64,000 nt of DNA from Sapientia aquatica (GCF_004358105.1 NZ_SMYL01000010.1:1-64000); one strand, 5' to 3'; counted from the first letter of the stretch, positions 43,982 through 54,802 are shown. The notes: generated from the sequence alone by a model not told the origin. A program made the numbers and translations.

Positions 43982-44725
43982 ATGAAAAAAACATGGAAAG
44001 AAAAATTTGCTGTTTTAAGTTTGGCTTGTGCCCAGCTTGTACCAGCTTTTGGCAGTGTAGTGCTTGGTAGCACGCGCATAATTTATCCATCGCAAGATTT
44101 TCAAAAGAGTATCGAGTTCACTAACTCTGATGAGGTGCCGAGTGTCATGCAAGTGTGGGTTGATACCGGTAACGAAAGTTCGACTCCTGCGACCGCGGAC
44201 GCCCCATTTGTGCTGACACCACCGATGTTTCGGATCGAATCGAAATCCCGCCAAACCGTTCGGATTGTATTTACAGGGGAGGAGTTACCGACCGACCGCG
44301 AATCTATTTTTTATTTCAATTCGGTGCAGATTCCACCGGCCACTTCTGGCGAGGAGGACCAAAATAAAATGCTGATTCTGTTACGCAATCGCATTAAATT
44401 ATTTTTCCGACCCAAAACTATCGATGGCTCAGCCGAGCAGTCGATCAAGCAATTGCAATTCAGCCTTGAACAAGAAGGCAAAGATTGGCGCATCTCGGCC
44501 AAGAATAAGTCTGGTTACTTCGTTACCTTAACCAAGGGTGTTGTTAAGCAAGAGAAATCCCATGATATCGCCGTGGAAATGATTGCGCCCTACACCGAAA
44601 AAAACTGGCTGATTCAAAACCCCGGAGAAGTACCGAAATTTCCCATAAAACTTGAACTGAATTATGTGGACGATTTTGGCGGTAATAAACAAGTCGAGTA
44701 CGAGATTTTACCGACGATTAAGTAA
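43982..44725 (+). CDS. Periplasmic pilus chaperone 1
   Basis: The product has 247 aa with a signal peptide (LSLACAQLVPAFG). The PapD-like N-terminal domain has GSTRIIYPSQDFQKSIEFTN, VMQVWVDTGNE, RIESKSRQTVRIVFTG and DRESIFYFNSVQIPP. The C-terminal domain is normal. It folds pilus subunits and hands them to the usher. The TAA overlaps the usher ATG by one base (44725). Confidence 0.9.
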   Translation: MKKTWKEKFAVLSLACAQLVPAFGSVVLGSTRIIYPSQDFQKSIEFTNSDEVPSVMQVWVDTGNESSTPATADAPFVLTPPMFRIESKSRQTVRIVFTGEELPTDRESIFYFNSVQIPPATSGEEDQNKMLILLRNRIKLFFRPKTIDGSAEQSIKQLQFSLEQEGKDWRISAKNKSGYFVTLTKGVVKQEKSHDIAVEMIAPYTEKNWLIQNPGEVPKFPIKLELNYVDDFGGNKQVEYEILPTIK

Positions 44726-47397
44726 TGACTGTAGGGGTTGGCACAGTGAGAAATTTTTTGCAACAAGAGCTGGAACAATCTATATCTCAACGACTGAAAA
44801 GTATTTCGAGTAATGCGTTAGCCGGCAGTTTATGGTTGCTCTCAGTGTCATCGGCGCTGGCGACCCCCATTACATTAGACGCACCAAATAACAGCGCGAC
44901 GAATAGCGCCGCAGTGACGACTAGCTACGACTTCAACAGTGATTTGCTCTTGGGAACTTCGATAGGATCGGACAACATTGATCGATTTAATCGACCTAAT
45001 TATATTGACCCCGGTAAATACACAATCGATGTCTTTTTGAACGGGAATTTTCAATCACGCAAAACAATTGATTTTGTCAGCTCGGACAAAAACGAAGTTT
45101 ATCCATGTCTGACAGATGCCTATTTAATCGGCATTGGTATTTTGCCGGCAAGCATAACTTTGCTTGGTAATGACGGCTCCTCCGATGCGACGCGTTGCTT
45201 ACCCGTTGATTGGCGTATTAAGGGTGCCGCGGTACATTTTACGGTCAGCACATTGCGTGTTGATCTATCGATCCCGCAAGCCTTGATGAAAAATTTACCA
45301 CCCGGATTTGTGAATGAAGCCGACTTAGACGCCGGCGAATCGATGCTATTTGCAAATTACGATATGAATCACTATCGCACAATGGACTATGGCTCAACCT
45401 ATCTTGGAATTAATTCCGGATTTAATATCGGCATGTGGCGTTTGCGGCAAGTTGGCAATTACAGTTACCAAGAAGGACAAACACAAAGTGCCGGAAAGTG
45501 GCAAACGATTAGTTCGTATGCGCAGCGTTCATTAACGTCGTTGCAATCAGAACTAACGCTGGGCGATACCCATAGTAGCGGCGCATTATTTAGTAGCATA
45601 GGCTTTCGAGGTATTACGCTTAGAACCGACGATCGCATGCTGCCCGATTCGCAGCAAGGTTACGCTCCCGTCGTCCGAGGTGTTGCATTAACCAACGCGC
45701 GCGTGACGATCCGGCAGGGCAAAAACGAATTGTTTCAGGCAACTGTTGCACCCGGTCCGTTTGAGTTTAAGGACTTGCATCCGACAAGTTTTCAGGGCGA
45801 TTTACAAGTCGAGGTTGCCGAAGCGGACGGGCGAATTTCCACGTTTACGGTACCTTTTTCCGCTGTTCCTGAGTCCATCCGCGAAGGTACATCGAAATAC
45901 AGCATATCGTTGGGGAAAATTACTCAGATAGAAGGCGTCTCGCCGTATTTTATTGACGGAACTTATCAACGCGGCTTATCCAATTCCTTAACTGCCAACG
46001 CCGGTCTTCGCTTCGGGTCTGGTTACCAATCAGCCCTAGCAGGTATTGTGTTGGGAAGTCCAGTCGGTGCCTTGGGCCTAAATGCTATTTACTCAGCAGC
46101 CCGCGATGCCAACAACAGTCGAATTGATGGTTGGCGCACTTCGGCGACCTATAGCCACACGATTCAACCTACTCAAACCACGTTAGCACTGGCTGGATAT
46201 CGCTATTCCACTAATGGTTACCGCGACTTGGTAGATGTCTTAGGCGCACGCAGTGCTAATGCCCAAGGCAATACTTGGAGCTCTTCCACCTATCAGCAAC
46301 GTAATCAATATGTGCTCAGTATTGGTCAAGGTTTGGGGACTTATGGGCAGCTCTCCGTATCTGCCGGAGTCAATGAGTATTACTCAGGTAGAGAGCGCGA
46401 TACTCAATATCAGCTCAGTTACAGCAATAATTTCAAATCGGTGAGTTATAACATCGCCTTGTCTCGACAAAAGACCGGTTTAGTGCACAACAATGGCTTA
46501 GGTTCGGGCGCCGTGATCGCCAATAACTTAGATGGGCCAGCGACCAATATGGTGAATTTATCGATCTCAATTCCGCTTGGGTCTGTCAGCAATCCCATCT
46601 ATTTATCTAGCTCCGTGACCAGTCAAACTGGTGGTAATACGAGCTATCAAACCTCGACCTCAGGCACGTTAGATGAAGCCAAAACGGTCAGTTATGGATT
46701 GTCCGCTAATGTCACTAAGCAGAACGGTAGCCATAGCACCTCAACGAGCATGAACGTCCAAAAACAATTTTCGTTAGCCGGTATAGGTGCCAGTTATTCG
46801 CTCGGTCAGGGTTACTGGCAAGCCGGTTTAAATATGCGCGGTGCCGCAGTTGTCCACTCGGGGGGAGTTACTTTGGGGCCGTATTTGGGTGAGACATTCG
46901 GTTTAATTGAAGCCGAGGGCGCGCAAGGTGCCCTGGTTAGAAACGGTATGGGAGCGAGTATCGATCGGTTTGGCTACGCGATTGTGCCGAATTTGATTCC
47001 ATATCGCTATAACGAAGTGAGTCTGGATTCTCAGGGAATCAATAGCAATGCCGAACTTAGCGGTGTGCAGCAACAGTCTGCACCTTATGCTGGAGCATCT
47101 ATTAAATTCAAATTTGAGACCAAAATTGGCCGCGCCGTGTTGATCAAAACCACCTTAGCTGACGGGTCGCAATTGCCGCTTGGTTCGTCGGTTTTTGGCG
47201 AGGACAACATCAATGTTGGCATGGTCGGTCAGGGCGGGAAGATTTATGCGCGAGCTGGAAACAAGCAGGGAAAGTTGACCGTGAAATGGGGCGCAGACAA
47301 TGGACAGCATTGTTCCGTTCCTTACAACTTGAATGATTTACCGAAATCAGACGAACCCATTGTTCGAATTACTGCGGTTTGTGAAACACCGAATTAA
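44725..47397 (+). CDS. Outer-membrane pilus usher
   Basis: This 890-aa FimD/PapC-type usher has a signal sequence in the first ~50 residues (ALAGSLWLLSVSSALA). It has an N-terminal chaperone-binding domain, a beta-barrel with a plug region (VRGVALTNARVTIRQGKNELFQATVAPGPF, given as the Ig-like plug pattern) and C-terminal domains (LADGSQLPLGSSVFGED). The Cys pair near the end (QHCSVPYN, TAVCETPN) is typical. It is somewhat longer than average but of normal architecture. Confidence 0.9.
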   Translation: MTVGVGTVRNFLQQELEQSISQRLKSISSNALAGSLWLLSVSSALATPITLDAPNNSATNSAAVTTSYDFNSDLLLGTSIGSDNIDRFNRPNYIDPGKYTIDVFLNGNFQSRKTIDFVSSDKNEVYPCLTDAYLIGIGILPASITLLGNDGSSDATRCLPVDWRIKGAAVHFTVSTLRVDLSIPQALMKNLPPGFVNEADLDAGESMLFANYDMNHYRTMDYGSTYLGINSGFNIGMWRLRQVGNYSYQEGQTQSAGKWQTISSYAQRSLTSLQSELTLGDTHSSGALFSSIGFRGITLRTDDRMLPDSQQGYAPVVRGVALTNARVTIRQGKNELFQATVAPGPFEFKDLHPTSFQGDLQVEVAEADGRISTFTVPFSAVPESIREGTSKYSISLGKITQIEGVSPYFIDGTYQRGLSNSLTANAGLRFGSGYQSALAGIVLGSPVGALGLNAIYSAARDANNSRIDGWRTSATYSHTIQPTQTTLALAGYRYSTNGYRDLVDVLGARSANAQGNTWSSSTYQQRNQYVLSIGQGLGTYGQLSVSAGVNEYYSGRERDTQYQLSYSNNFKSVSYNIALSRQKTGLVHNNGLGSGAVIANNLDGPATNMVNLSISIPLGSVSNPIYLSSSVTSQTGGNTSYQTSTSGTLDEAKTVSYGLSANVTKQNGSHSTSTSMNVQKQFSLAGIGASYSLGQGYWQAGLNMRGAAVVHSGGVTLGPYLGETFGLIEAEGAQGALVRNGMGASIDRFGYAIVPNLIPYRYNEVSLDSQGINSNAELSGVQQQSAPYAGASIKFKFETKIGRAVLIKTTLADGSQLPLGSSVFGEDNINVGMVGQGGKIYARAGNKQGKLTVKWGADNGQHCSVPYNLNDLPKSDEPIVRITAVCETPN

Positions 47398-47465
47398 GCT
47401 GATTCGAATTCACCGCGCCAGTACGTAAAATTTTGCTGTACGTCATATTTTTATAGGAGTTATAG

Positions 47466-48909
47466 GTGTCAGTTTTGGTACTAACAAGAAATCAACAATG
47501 GCGACAAATCACCGCTTGCGTTGTGGCCGCTTTAATCGCATCAACCCTCTTGCCGACTGTTGTTCACGCCGAATGCTACCGGATTGAAGAAACGGTTATG
47601 TCGCGCGATCCCAAATATTGGCGCACCGTATATGTCGAGCCCAAAACTAACGGACGAGAAAACGGTGTTGCAGTTCAGACCACAGGTCCTCTAGGAATTG
47701 CCGTGGGTTCTGGCGTCGTGCCGGCTTCGTTCAATCTTAGTTCGCCCCTGTTTCAACCGTATGGTTCATTATTTTTTAGCGGCGTCGGTTCTCAACTTGA
47801 GATGGCATTCCCTGGAACGCTTCCTTATTTGCCCGAGCGCGTTCTTTGGCGCTGCGAACCGGGCGAGGAAGCGAAGGGATTATATGAATATTTCGCTACT
47901 AATGTAACGCCTGATAAGGCTGCTTGTTTGCCTTTTGGGGGGAGCTAATCCAGATGGGGAACAGCTTGGCGTGCCCGGCGCCTACCGGACCCATTTTCCA
48001 GAGATGGGACTGCGGCTAACCCATGTTAACTCGGGAAAAATCGTGCAAAACAAATGGGGGGCGCATCGATTAGTCGGTTTGGATACGGATAGTCGAGGTT
48101 ATATCTTAGTTAAGGTGAAAAATTTTAGTCCGCTCCGCGGCGACATGTTTCGTATCAACAACCGCAGTTACGCTTCAGAAGCGACTTGGGATGATGTAAA
48201 AACGGCTTGTTTGAATACCATGAATGCGTTGATTGTTTTTAAGTGGCCCACTTCACCGGGCACACAAGTGGAGGGTGCTCTAGCCGATGCCCGCTCTTAC
48301 ATACTGGCTTATGTTGGTCATTTCAATTTGGGGAAAAGTCGTTCTGCGGCCACTACCGTTGGCTCATGTGGGACTGAGTTGGTTAGTAGTCCGAATATTA
48401 GTTTTTCGAGTATTACGGCTACAGAGCTCAATAACAATGAATCGCGGACACAGCAACTGAGCATTAGGTTTAAGTGTCAATATGAAGGCAACTCGATCGC
48501 CAATGCTAGCCCCGCTGTCTCCGGAACCGGCTCAGGGCAGACTGCAATGGGATTTGCGATTCCAATTGCCAACCAAAAAGCGGCATTTGCGCAATCCTTA
48601 GCTGTGGCTGGCAGCAGCACTGCTGTGTCCTATCTTCTATCTGACGGGTATGGCGCCGAAACAAATGTCGCGCCAATAAATCTAGCCTTATATGGTCCCG
48701 CTAATAAAACGGGCGGTAATTTGGATGGATGGTATGGCGTGACTCAAAATGCAGACATTGGTCAAATTAGCCCGGGTGGTGTGGATGCGAATGGATACCG
48801 TTTTTATACCCAAAATTTCATTACAGAGTTTAAGAAGTTGCCCGGAAAAACGGTTCTTAATGGCGGCAAGTATAGGGCAACAGCACAATTCATTATTCGC
48901 GTGCAATGA
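47466..48909 (+). pseudogene. Pilus tip adhesin-like protein 1, split by a frameshift
   Basis: GTG 47466 starts a 160-aa frame with signal peptide ending VVHA, then ECYRIEETVMSRDP. It ends at TAA 47946 after CLPFGGS. A second frame (47935-48909) resumes ANPDGEQLGVPGAYRTHFPEMGLRL, which aligns with the intact paralogue at 49127 (CQGFSGQNPDGDQLGVPGAY). The break lies in a run of six G (47937-47942); five G would restore one protein of about 480 aa. The C-terminal half is pilin-like (ATAQFIIRVQ end). This may be a real null allele, a slipped-strand switch or a sequence error. Confidence 0.75.
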
Positions 48910-49126
48910 GATTGCAATTCCAGTTGATATCGGGCTGGTAGCAATCTTCACAGAAAAGTCCCGCGGTCTGAGCAGATCGACTACCACATGAACATCGCTA
49001 TGTCGTTCTGATTGTTCAATCATTGAGGTGTTTAGAACGTAGGATTTTTTAGATGTTTTGTTTGATGTTCTGCCCCGGCTTGTAAATTAAGCGGTATTTG
49101 TTTCAATAATGGCTATGGAGTATGTT

Positions 49127-50593
49127 ATGTCATTCGTATTAGCAAAAAATAAGGAAGTCTACCTGCGTTGGCTGGCAAGATTATTTGTTATCGTTGCAAT
49201 CTCAGCAACCTTCCCCTCCCAGGTGTATGCGGATTGTTATAGGATTGAGAACCCTGTGGCATCCCGCAATATTCTGTATAAGACTTCGGTCTATGTGGAG
49301 CCTACAACCAATGGTCGCAGAAACGAAGTAGGAACGATGGCCCCTACGGGTCTTGGAACCGGAACGGCATCTGGGGTAGTGCCGCCTTCGTACAACCTAA
49401 GCTCCACCCTATTTCAACCATTCGGTACTTTACTCTTTGCTGGTGTCGGGTCTTCCACCGAAATGGCGCCCGGAGGATTTAGTCCGTATGTGCCCGAACA
49501 AGTTTTATTTCGCTGCACCTCTGATGAGGTAGCGAAAGGACTTTTTGAATTTTTTGCCACGGATGCTGCAGCTGTGATCACAGCTTGCCAAGGCTTTTCT
49601 GGACAAAACCCGGATGGCGATCAGTTAGGGGTTCCAGGTGCTTACCGCACCCGCTTACCTGAATTGGGTTTGCGGCTAACGCATATTAATTCTGGCAAAG
49701 TGGTGCAGAACAGGTGGGCATCGCATCGACTTACAGGATTAGATACCGACAGCTTTGGTTATGTGCTGGTGAAAGTGAAGAACTTTAGTTCACTTAAAGC
49801 GGAAATGTTTAGGATCAATAATAGAAGTTATTTGCCGGAAGTTACATGGGCGAGTATTAAAAGTCCCTGCAAAATCGCCGCCAATGCCGTTTATGTTTTT
49901 AAGTGGTCGGGATCGCCTGGTGCCCAAGCAGATGGCGTATTTAACAATGGCACTTCTTACCCCCCTGCTTATGTCGGGCGTTTTAATCTTGGTAACGGCA
50001 GCGATTCAACCAACGTTGGCTCTTGCGGAAGCACGATAGTCAATACGCCCAATGTCATTTTCCCGAGTATTACCGTCACCGAGTTAAATAATGGCATAGT
50101 CCAAACACAACCGTTCAGTGTTTCGTTTAAATGCCAATTTCAAGGCAACTCCATCGCCGGCTCAAGCGCTTTTGTGTCTGGAACCGGCGTGGGTCAGATC
50201 GCGATGGGATTTGCCATTCAAAACGCTAATCAGCAAAGTGCGTTAGCGCAAGGATTGGGCGTTTCGGGTAGTTCAACGGCGGTAACGTATTTGCTGTCGG
50301 ATGGTTACGGCACAGATTCTGCAGTCGCTACCAATGTTGGGACTCAGATTACCTGGGCGGCGAGCGGAACCCCTTTAAATTTCGCCTTATATAATCCGGC
50401 CAGCAACACTGGTAGCAACGCAGACGGCTGGTATGGAGTAACTACTAACGCCATTGGCGGTGGCGTTGACGCCAGCGGCTACCAATATTTCACCCAAAAC
50501 TTTAATGCCACGTTTAAAAAACTCCCCGGCAAAACCGTTATGAATTCGGGCAAATATTCGGCTAGTGCTCAATTCATTATTCGGGTCCAGTAA
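49127..50593 (+). CDS. Pilus tip adhesin-like protein 2
   Basis: ATG 49127 (MSFVLAKNKEVYL), preceded by ATGGAG, gives 488 aa; the upstream ATG 49109 is less likely. After a signal peptide ending QVYA comes DCYRIENPVASRNI. A novel N-terminal domain (about 30-300) precedes a pilin-like C-terminal domain ending SASAQFIIRVQ. The two-domain plan fits a tip adhesin. It is paralogous along its whole length to the frameshifted gene upstream. The binding target is unknown. Confidence 0.8.
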   Translation: MSFVLAKNKEVYLRWLARLFVIVAISATFPSQVYADCYRIENPVASRNILYKTSVYVEPTTNGRRNEVGTMAPTGLGTGTASGVVPPSYNLSSTLFQPFGTLLFAGVGSSTEMAPGGFSPYVPEQVLFRCTSDEVAKGLFEFFATDAAAVITACQGFSGQNPDGDQLGVPGAYRTRLPELGLRLTHINSGKVVQNRWASHRLTGLDTDSFGYVLVKVKNFSSLKAEMFRINNRSYLPEVTWASIKSPCKIAANAVYVFKWSGSPGAQADGVFNNGTSYPPAYVGRFNLGNGSDSTNVGSCGSTIVNTPNVIFPSITVTELNNGIVQTQPFSVSFKCQFQGNSIAGSSAFVSGTGVGQIAMGFAIQNANQQSALAQGLGVSGSSTAVTYLLSDGYGTDSAVATNVGTQITWAASGTPLNFALYNPASNTGSNADGWYGVTTNAIGGGVDASGYQYFTQNFNATFKKLPGKTVMNSGKYSASAQFIIRVQ

Positions 50594-50611
50594 TTACGAT
50601 ATGGAATATTG

Positions 50612-51376
50612 ATGAATTTTGCGGCGTTAATTTTAAAAGCCCCGATACGGCGCGCTGTGCTATTAATTTCTTTATTACTCAGTTCTGCGCCGTCGGAAGC
50701 TGGCATTTTTACCGATGGCACCCGAGTCGTATTTAAAGACGGCTACCGCGAACAATCGTTGCGCTTATCTAATCAAAACACCTATCCAATATTGGTGCAG
50801 GCGTGGGTAGATGACGGAAATGCCGACCGGGTTCCGGAGGAGGCCGATTCACCTATTTTTACCATGCCCCCAGTTTTTACGATGGCGCCTAAGGAGATAT
50901 TTAGCTTGCGCTTGGTGTATTCGGGTGAATCACTGCCGCAAGACAGGGAATCGGTATTTTGGCTCAATTTGTATGAAATCCCACCCAATTCGCCGCTGTT
51001 GGAATCTGCTTCAACGTCGTTAGTGTTGGCGATACGCACTCAGATGAAAGTCTTTTATCGGCCTGAAAAACTATCATTGCCAATCTCAAAATTGATTGAA
51101 AGTTTGTATTGTTCGATTAAAAAAAGTGGTGAGCACGGGCAATTAGTCATCGATAACCCAACACCGTATTTTGCGACAATTAGCGCATTGCAAATTAAAC
51201 AAAACTCTAACGTTCAACAGAAGGTTGTGGAAATGATCCCACCTTTTCAGCAATTTTCGACCGAGATAGACCTGCTGCCCGATCCGCAAAACAACAGTTT
51301 GGACATCGATTTTGCTATCGTGGACGACAATGGCAACGTCTCTGCATCGAAGCAGACTATCCCGATTGCCGATTAG
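50612..51376 (+). CDS. Periplasmic pilus chaperone 2
   Basis: ATG 50612 gives 254 aa, with signal peptide RRAVLLISLLLSSAPSEA. PapD-like motifs: GTRVVFKDGYREQSLRLSNQ, ILVQAWVDDGNAD, LRLVYSGESLPQDRESVFWLN and EIPPN. A second chaperone at the end of the operon probably serves the adhesin-type subunits. It is only moderately similar to chaperone 1. Confidence 0.9.
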   Translation: MNFAALILKAPIRRAVLLISLLLSSAPSEAGIFTDGTRVVFKDGYREQSLRLSNQNTYPILVQAWVDDGNADRVPEEADSPIFTMPPVFTMAPKEIFSLRLVYSGESLPQDRESVFWLNLYEIPPNSPLLESASTSLVLAIRTQMKVFYRPEKLSLPISKLIESLYCSIKKSGEHGQLVIDNPTPYFATISALQIKQNSNVQQKVVEMIPPFQQFSTEIDLLPDPQNNSLDIDFAIVDDNGNVSASKQTIPIAD

Positions 51377-51392
51377 GATGATTGGATTTAAT

Positions 51393-51464
51393 ACCAAAAT
51401 GGTGCAAGGATTGTGTGCCGCAGGTTTTACGATTGCACCAATTTGATGATCAATCCATTTTGGT
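51393..51464 (+). terminator. Long inverted repeat after the pilus operon
   Basis: ACCAAAATGG (51393-51402) and CCATTTTGGT (51455-51464) are perfect complements, with further pairing possible inside (GTGCAA and TTGCAC). It begins 17 nt after the last chaperone gene and could form a large terminal stem, though no T run follows. Confidence 0.4.
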
Positions 51465-52140
51465 CAAGCAAAGAGGCATCAAGTCGGCCTCGATCTTTCC
51501 TTGCTTCATGCGCTATTAAATATAATCCGTTGTTTCAAGAACTCCCTGAGTAATTCCCGCTAGCCACAGAATAGTTAACATTGTTTTGGCAACGTTTTTA
51601 CGTGCAATAAAACAAATTTTCTACCATCATTTAAAAGCGGACTCTTTGCAAGTGGAACGCCTCTTGCTAGTGCACCACCATCGACTATCCCAGCCTTTTT
51701 CGCTCAGTTGAAACCGCGTTTGTGCGACCAGAATGCAGCCTTTAATTACTTGCGTAATTTGGTAACTTGACATTCAGAACAAAACATTTATGGGCAAAAT
51801 TTTGCCGAATAGAATGGTTTCAATAAAAACGATCCACATGGACATGGCGATTATGGAAGAGACAAATCAACACTTCGGCGGCTACAGTCAGAGACCCTGA
51901 TTAAGTCGTTCAATTCACACCAAAATCTGGTGCGTCTTTTCAATTTTCTACACGAAGTGTGCCCATCAAAAATGGTTCTGGTAAAAAAATAGTCGATCTG
52001 TTTAGCTGCTTGGAGAGAATTCTCCGATACGCATAACAGGCAAGTCAAGATACCGGGCGGATGTATAAGTTAACAACAAGGCTTTGCATAGCGACGCCAA
52101 ATTCGAAGCACAACCATTACGTAGTAGGAGACCAATAGAT
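51465..52140. other. Intergenic region upstream of the TonB receptor
   Basis: About 675 nt without a supported gene. It should hold the promoter and leader of the TonB-dependent receptor. I see several AT-rich stretches but no Fur-box-like site, known riboswitch or RNA gene. Confidence 0.35.
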
Positions 52141-54717
52141 ATGAAACTTCGCACCAAGCGATTAACGATCGCGATCGCCGTAGCATCCACATTCATGGCC
52201 GGAGCAATTAGCGCACAGGAAGTAGTTACTCCACCAGTGCCAGCAGCAACGCCAGCAGGAAATATGGATGCCCAAGTTGCACCAGTGGCCGAACAAGCGG
52301 CTCCCGATGTTACTCCTGAGGCCAAGCTAACTGGCGCGGCGGCGGCGTCTGCTGCGTCGAAACAAACCGGTATTCAACAAGTCGTGGTAACAGCGACCAA
52401 GCGTAAAGAAGACGTGAATAAAGTCGCGATTAGTATGAGCGTTATCGGCGGCGATGAACTCACTGCGCAGCACATTACTGATTATGCCGACGTAACACGT
52501 TCGATCCCCAATATTTCTTTCTCCGGCGCTGGTGGCGGTGGCGATGCGGGCGATGGTCCAGGTTTGTCGAATATCCAAATTCGCGGTATTTCCTCCTCCG
52601 CAGGTTCGTCAACCGTTGGTGTGTACTTAGACGATGTGTCCATGACACAGGCTAATCAGTATTCCATGGGTACGCCAGAGCCAAAGTTTTTTGATATTGA
52701 CCACGTTGAAGTTTTGCGCGGCCCGCAGGGAACGTTGTACGGTGCAAGCTCGATGGGCGGTACGGTGAAATTCATCACTAACCAACCTAATACCAAGGAA
52801 GACTCAGCCGAGTTTTATACTGAAGCTTCTCAAACCAAAGGTGCCAACACTCCGAATTACAACGGTAACGTTGTGTTAAATAAACCCTTGATTCCCGGTG
52901 AATTAGCGATTCGTGTTGGTGTTGAAGCCGAGCATATTGGTGGCTACATTAACCAAGTCGATACCAATGCAAACGTCGTCAACAAAGGGATTAACTGGCA
53001 GGATAACGGCGTTGTAAAAGTTGGTTTCAAATGGACCCCAACCAAAGATTTAACGATTTTGCCAAGTATCATCAGCCAAAAAGTAAAAACTGGTGATACC
53101 GATGTTTCATACGGTAATTTGATCGTTGGCGGGAATGTCGTTACCGATACCAACGGCAATCCGGTTCCTCTGCAGAAATTCCAAACCAGCAAACTGACCA
53201 ATGAGCGCGGCTCTGATGCGCTGACTGTTCCAAGTTTAACGATTAACTACAGCACTGGTCTGGGCGATTTAACTTATGTTGCGAGCTATTTTAAGCGTGA
53301 ATTTACACGTATTCAGGATGGAACTTTTACTAATAGCTGGCAAATGGCAAATGGGTACATGGCGCCTGCTGCCTCGGGTGGCCTTACTCCATTAGCACAA
53401 ACGATTGAAGGTTTGCCCTCGGCCGTTACTTTGGACAACCAAGTTAAGCAGTTTTCACAAGAGGTGCGCTTCGCATCCAAGCCCTATGAAAAAGGCGGCA
53501 ATCCCTTCACTTGGTTAGTCGGTGCGTATGCCGCAAATGGGTTCACGACGATCCACGAAAATGATTTCGTGTATGGAATTCAGAGCGCATTTAAGGCCGC
53601 AAACATCGATCCTACTGTGCTGCCTGGCGTTTGGAACGTGCCTGATGCGCAGGGTAATTGTTCAGCGTTTGCATGTGTGACGAATAATAGTGAAGGCTTC
53701 CCAAATGACAACACTTGGACTGGTACGTACAAATACCACGATTCCCAGCAGTCAATCTTTGGTGAGGCAAACTATTATTTTTCGCCAGAATTACATGCGA
53801 CTCTAGGCCTTCGGTATCTGCGTGCTCAACAAACATTTTCTAGTTTTCAAGATTTGTTTTATCAAGGTGATTCGCCAACCCTCAACGCGGCCTCAGTTAG
53901 TGGTAGTAAAACGACCCCCAAACTTGCTGTGATTTGGGAGGTTTCGCCAACCAACTCAGTGTTTGCAACAGCCGCTGAAGGTTTCCGGCTTGGTGGGGCT
54001 AACTCCGCTGTACCTTACGTCCAGTGTGGTCTTCCGGGTCCAAATCCATCAGGATATAAATCTGATTCACTTTGGAGCTATGAGGTGGGTGACAAGGCAC
54101 GGTTCCTCAACAATACCGTTCAGTTGAATACTTCGTTGTTTTACGTTAAATGGAAAAATATTCAGCAGGAGTTAGAGTTAGCTTGTAGTTTTGCTTATGA
54201 CGTCAATGTTGGCTCAGCTACCTCTTACGGTGGTGAAGTTGAACTAAAGGTCAAACCAATTTCTAGTCTCTTGCTGGATGTGGCTGGTGGATATACCCAT
54301 GCAACGTTGGATGACAGCACAGGCGCAGATAGTGGTATCCCAGGTGCGGTCAAAGGTGCGTGGATTCCAGGTGTACCGAACTTTAACTTAGCCTTAACTG
54401 CCACTTACAGCTATGACATTTCGGATGACTATTTTGGCTTTGTTCGCGGTGCGGCGCACTTTGTTGGCACAAGTTATGGCGGCTTAGCGTTTTTGCCAAA
54501 CGGTAATGTTAATCCTGACTTTAACCGTCCTTCGTACCACACCTTTGACATCAGCACCGGTGTGAGCTGGAAAGAATGGGAAGCAACTTTGTTTATCAAG
54601 AATTTGGCGAACAACAACGAAGTCATTCAAAAGCCAGTTGAGCAAGCACAAGCGGGTGGATTGGTCTATCGCATTGCACCGCGTCAGATTGGTTTAAGTT
54701 TGTCGGCGAAGTTCTAA
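52141..54717 (+). CDS. TonB-dependent outer-membrane receptor
   Basis: ATG 52141, preceded by GTAGGAG, gives 858 aa; an upstream ATG at 52084 is less likely. The signal peptide is followed by a Pro/Ala-rich stretch, then the TonB box and plug: VVVTATKRKEDVNKVAISMSV, VLRGPQGTLYGASSMGGTVKF. The C-terminal 22-strand barrel ends in a terminal Phe (GLSLSAKF). The ligand is unknown. Its place before the GABA and polyamine genes suggests, but does not show, uptake of a related nitrogen compound. Confidence 0.9.
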   Translation: MKLRTKRLTIAIAVASTFMAGAISAQEVVTPPVPAATPAGNMDAQVAPVAEQAAPDVTPEAKLTGAAAASAASKQTGIQQVVVTATKRKEDVNKVAISMSVIGGDELTAQHITDYADVTRSIPNISFSGAGGGGDAGDGPGLSNIQIRGISSSAGSSTVGVYLDDVSMTQANQYSMGTPEPKFFDIDHVEVLRGPQGTLYGASSMGGTVKFITNQPNTKEDSAEFYTEASQTKGANTPNYNGNVVLNKPLIPGELAIRVGVEAEHIGGYINQVDTNANVVNKGINWQDNGVVKVGFKWTPTKDLTILPSIISQKVKTGDTDVSYGNLIVGGNVVTDTNGNPVPLQKFQTSKLTNERGSDALTVPSLTINYSTGLGDLTYVASYFKREFTRIQDGTFTNSWQMANGYMAPAASGGLTPLAQTIEGLPSAVTLDNQVKQFSQEVRFASKPYEKGGNPFTWLVGAYAANGFTTIHENDFVYGIQSAFKAANIDPTVLPGVWNVPDAQGNCSAFACVTNNSEGFPNDNTWTGTYKYHDSQQSIFGEANYYFSPELHATLGLRYLRAQQTFSSFQDLFYQGDSPTLNAASVSGSKTTPKLAVIWEVSPTNSVFATAAEGFRLGGANSAVPYVQCGLPGPNPSGYKSDSLWSYEVGDKARFLNNTVQLNTSLFYVKWKNIQQELELACSFAYDVNVGSATSYGGEVELKVKPISSLLLDVAGGYTHATLDDSTGADSGIPGAVKGAWIPGVPNFNLALTATYSYDISDDYFGFVRGAAHFVGTSYGGLAFLPNGNVNPDFNRPSYHTFDISTGVSWKEWEATLFIKNLANNNEVIQKPVEQAQAGGLVYRIAPRQIGLSLSAKF

Positions 54718-54761
54718 GTAATGTCTAGTAACAAGTAATTAGTAGTAAAGCAAACAGTCGG

Positions 54762-54802
54762 AAGAAAGCGGTAATAAAAGCGCAAAGCAATGCCGCTTTC
54801 TT
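54762..54802 (+). terminator. Inverted repeat after the TonB receptor
   Basis: AAGAAAGCGG and CCGCTTTCTT are perfect 10-bp complements around a 21-nt loop. There is no long T run. It is a probable transcription end or processing site between the receptor and gabT. Confidence 0.45.
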
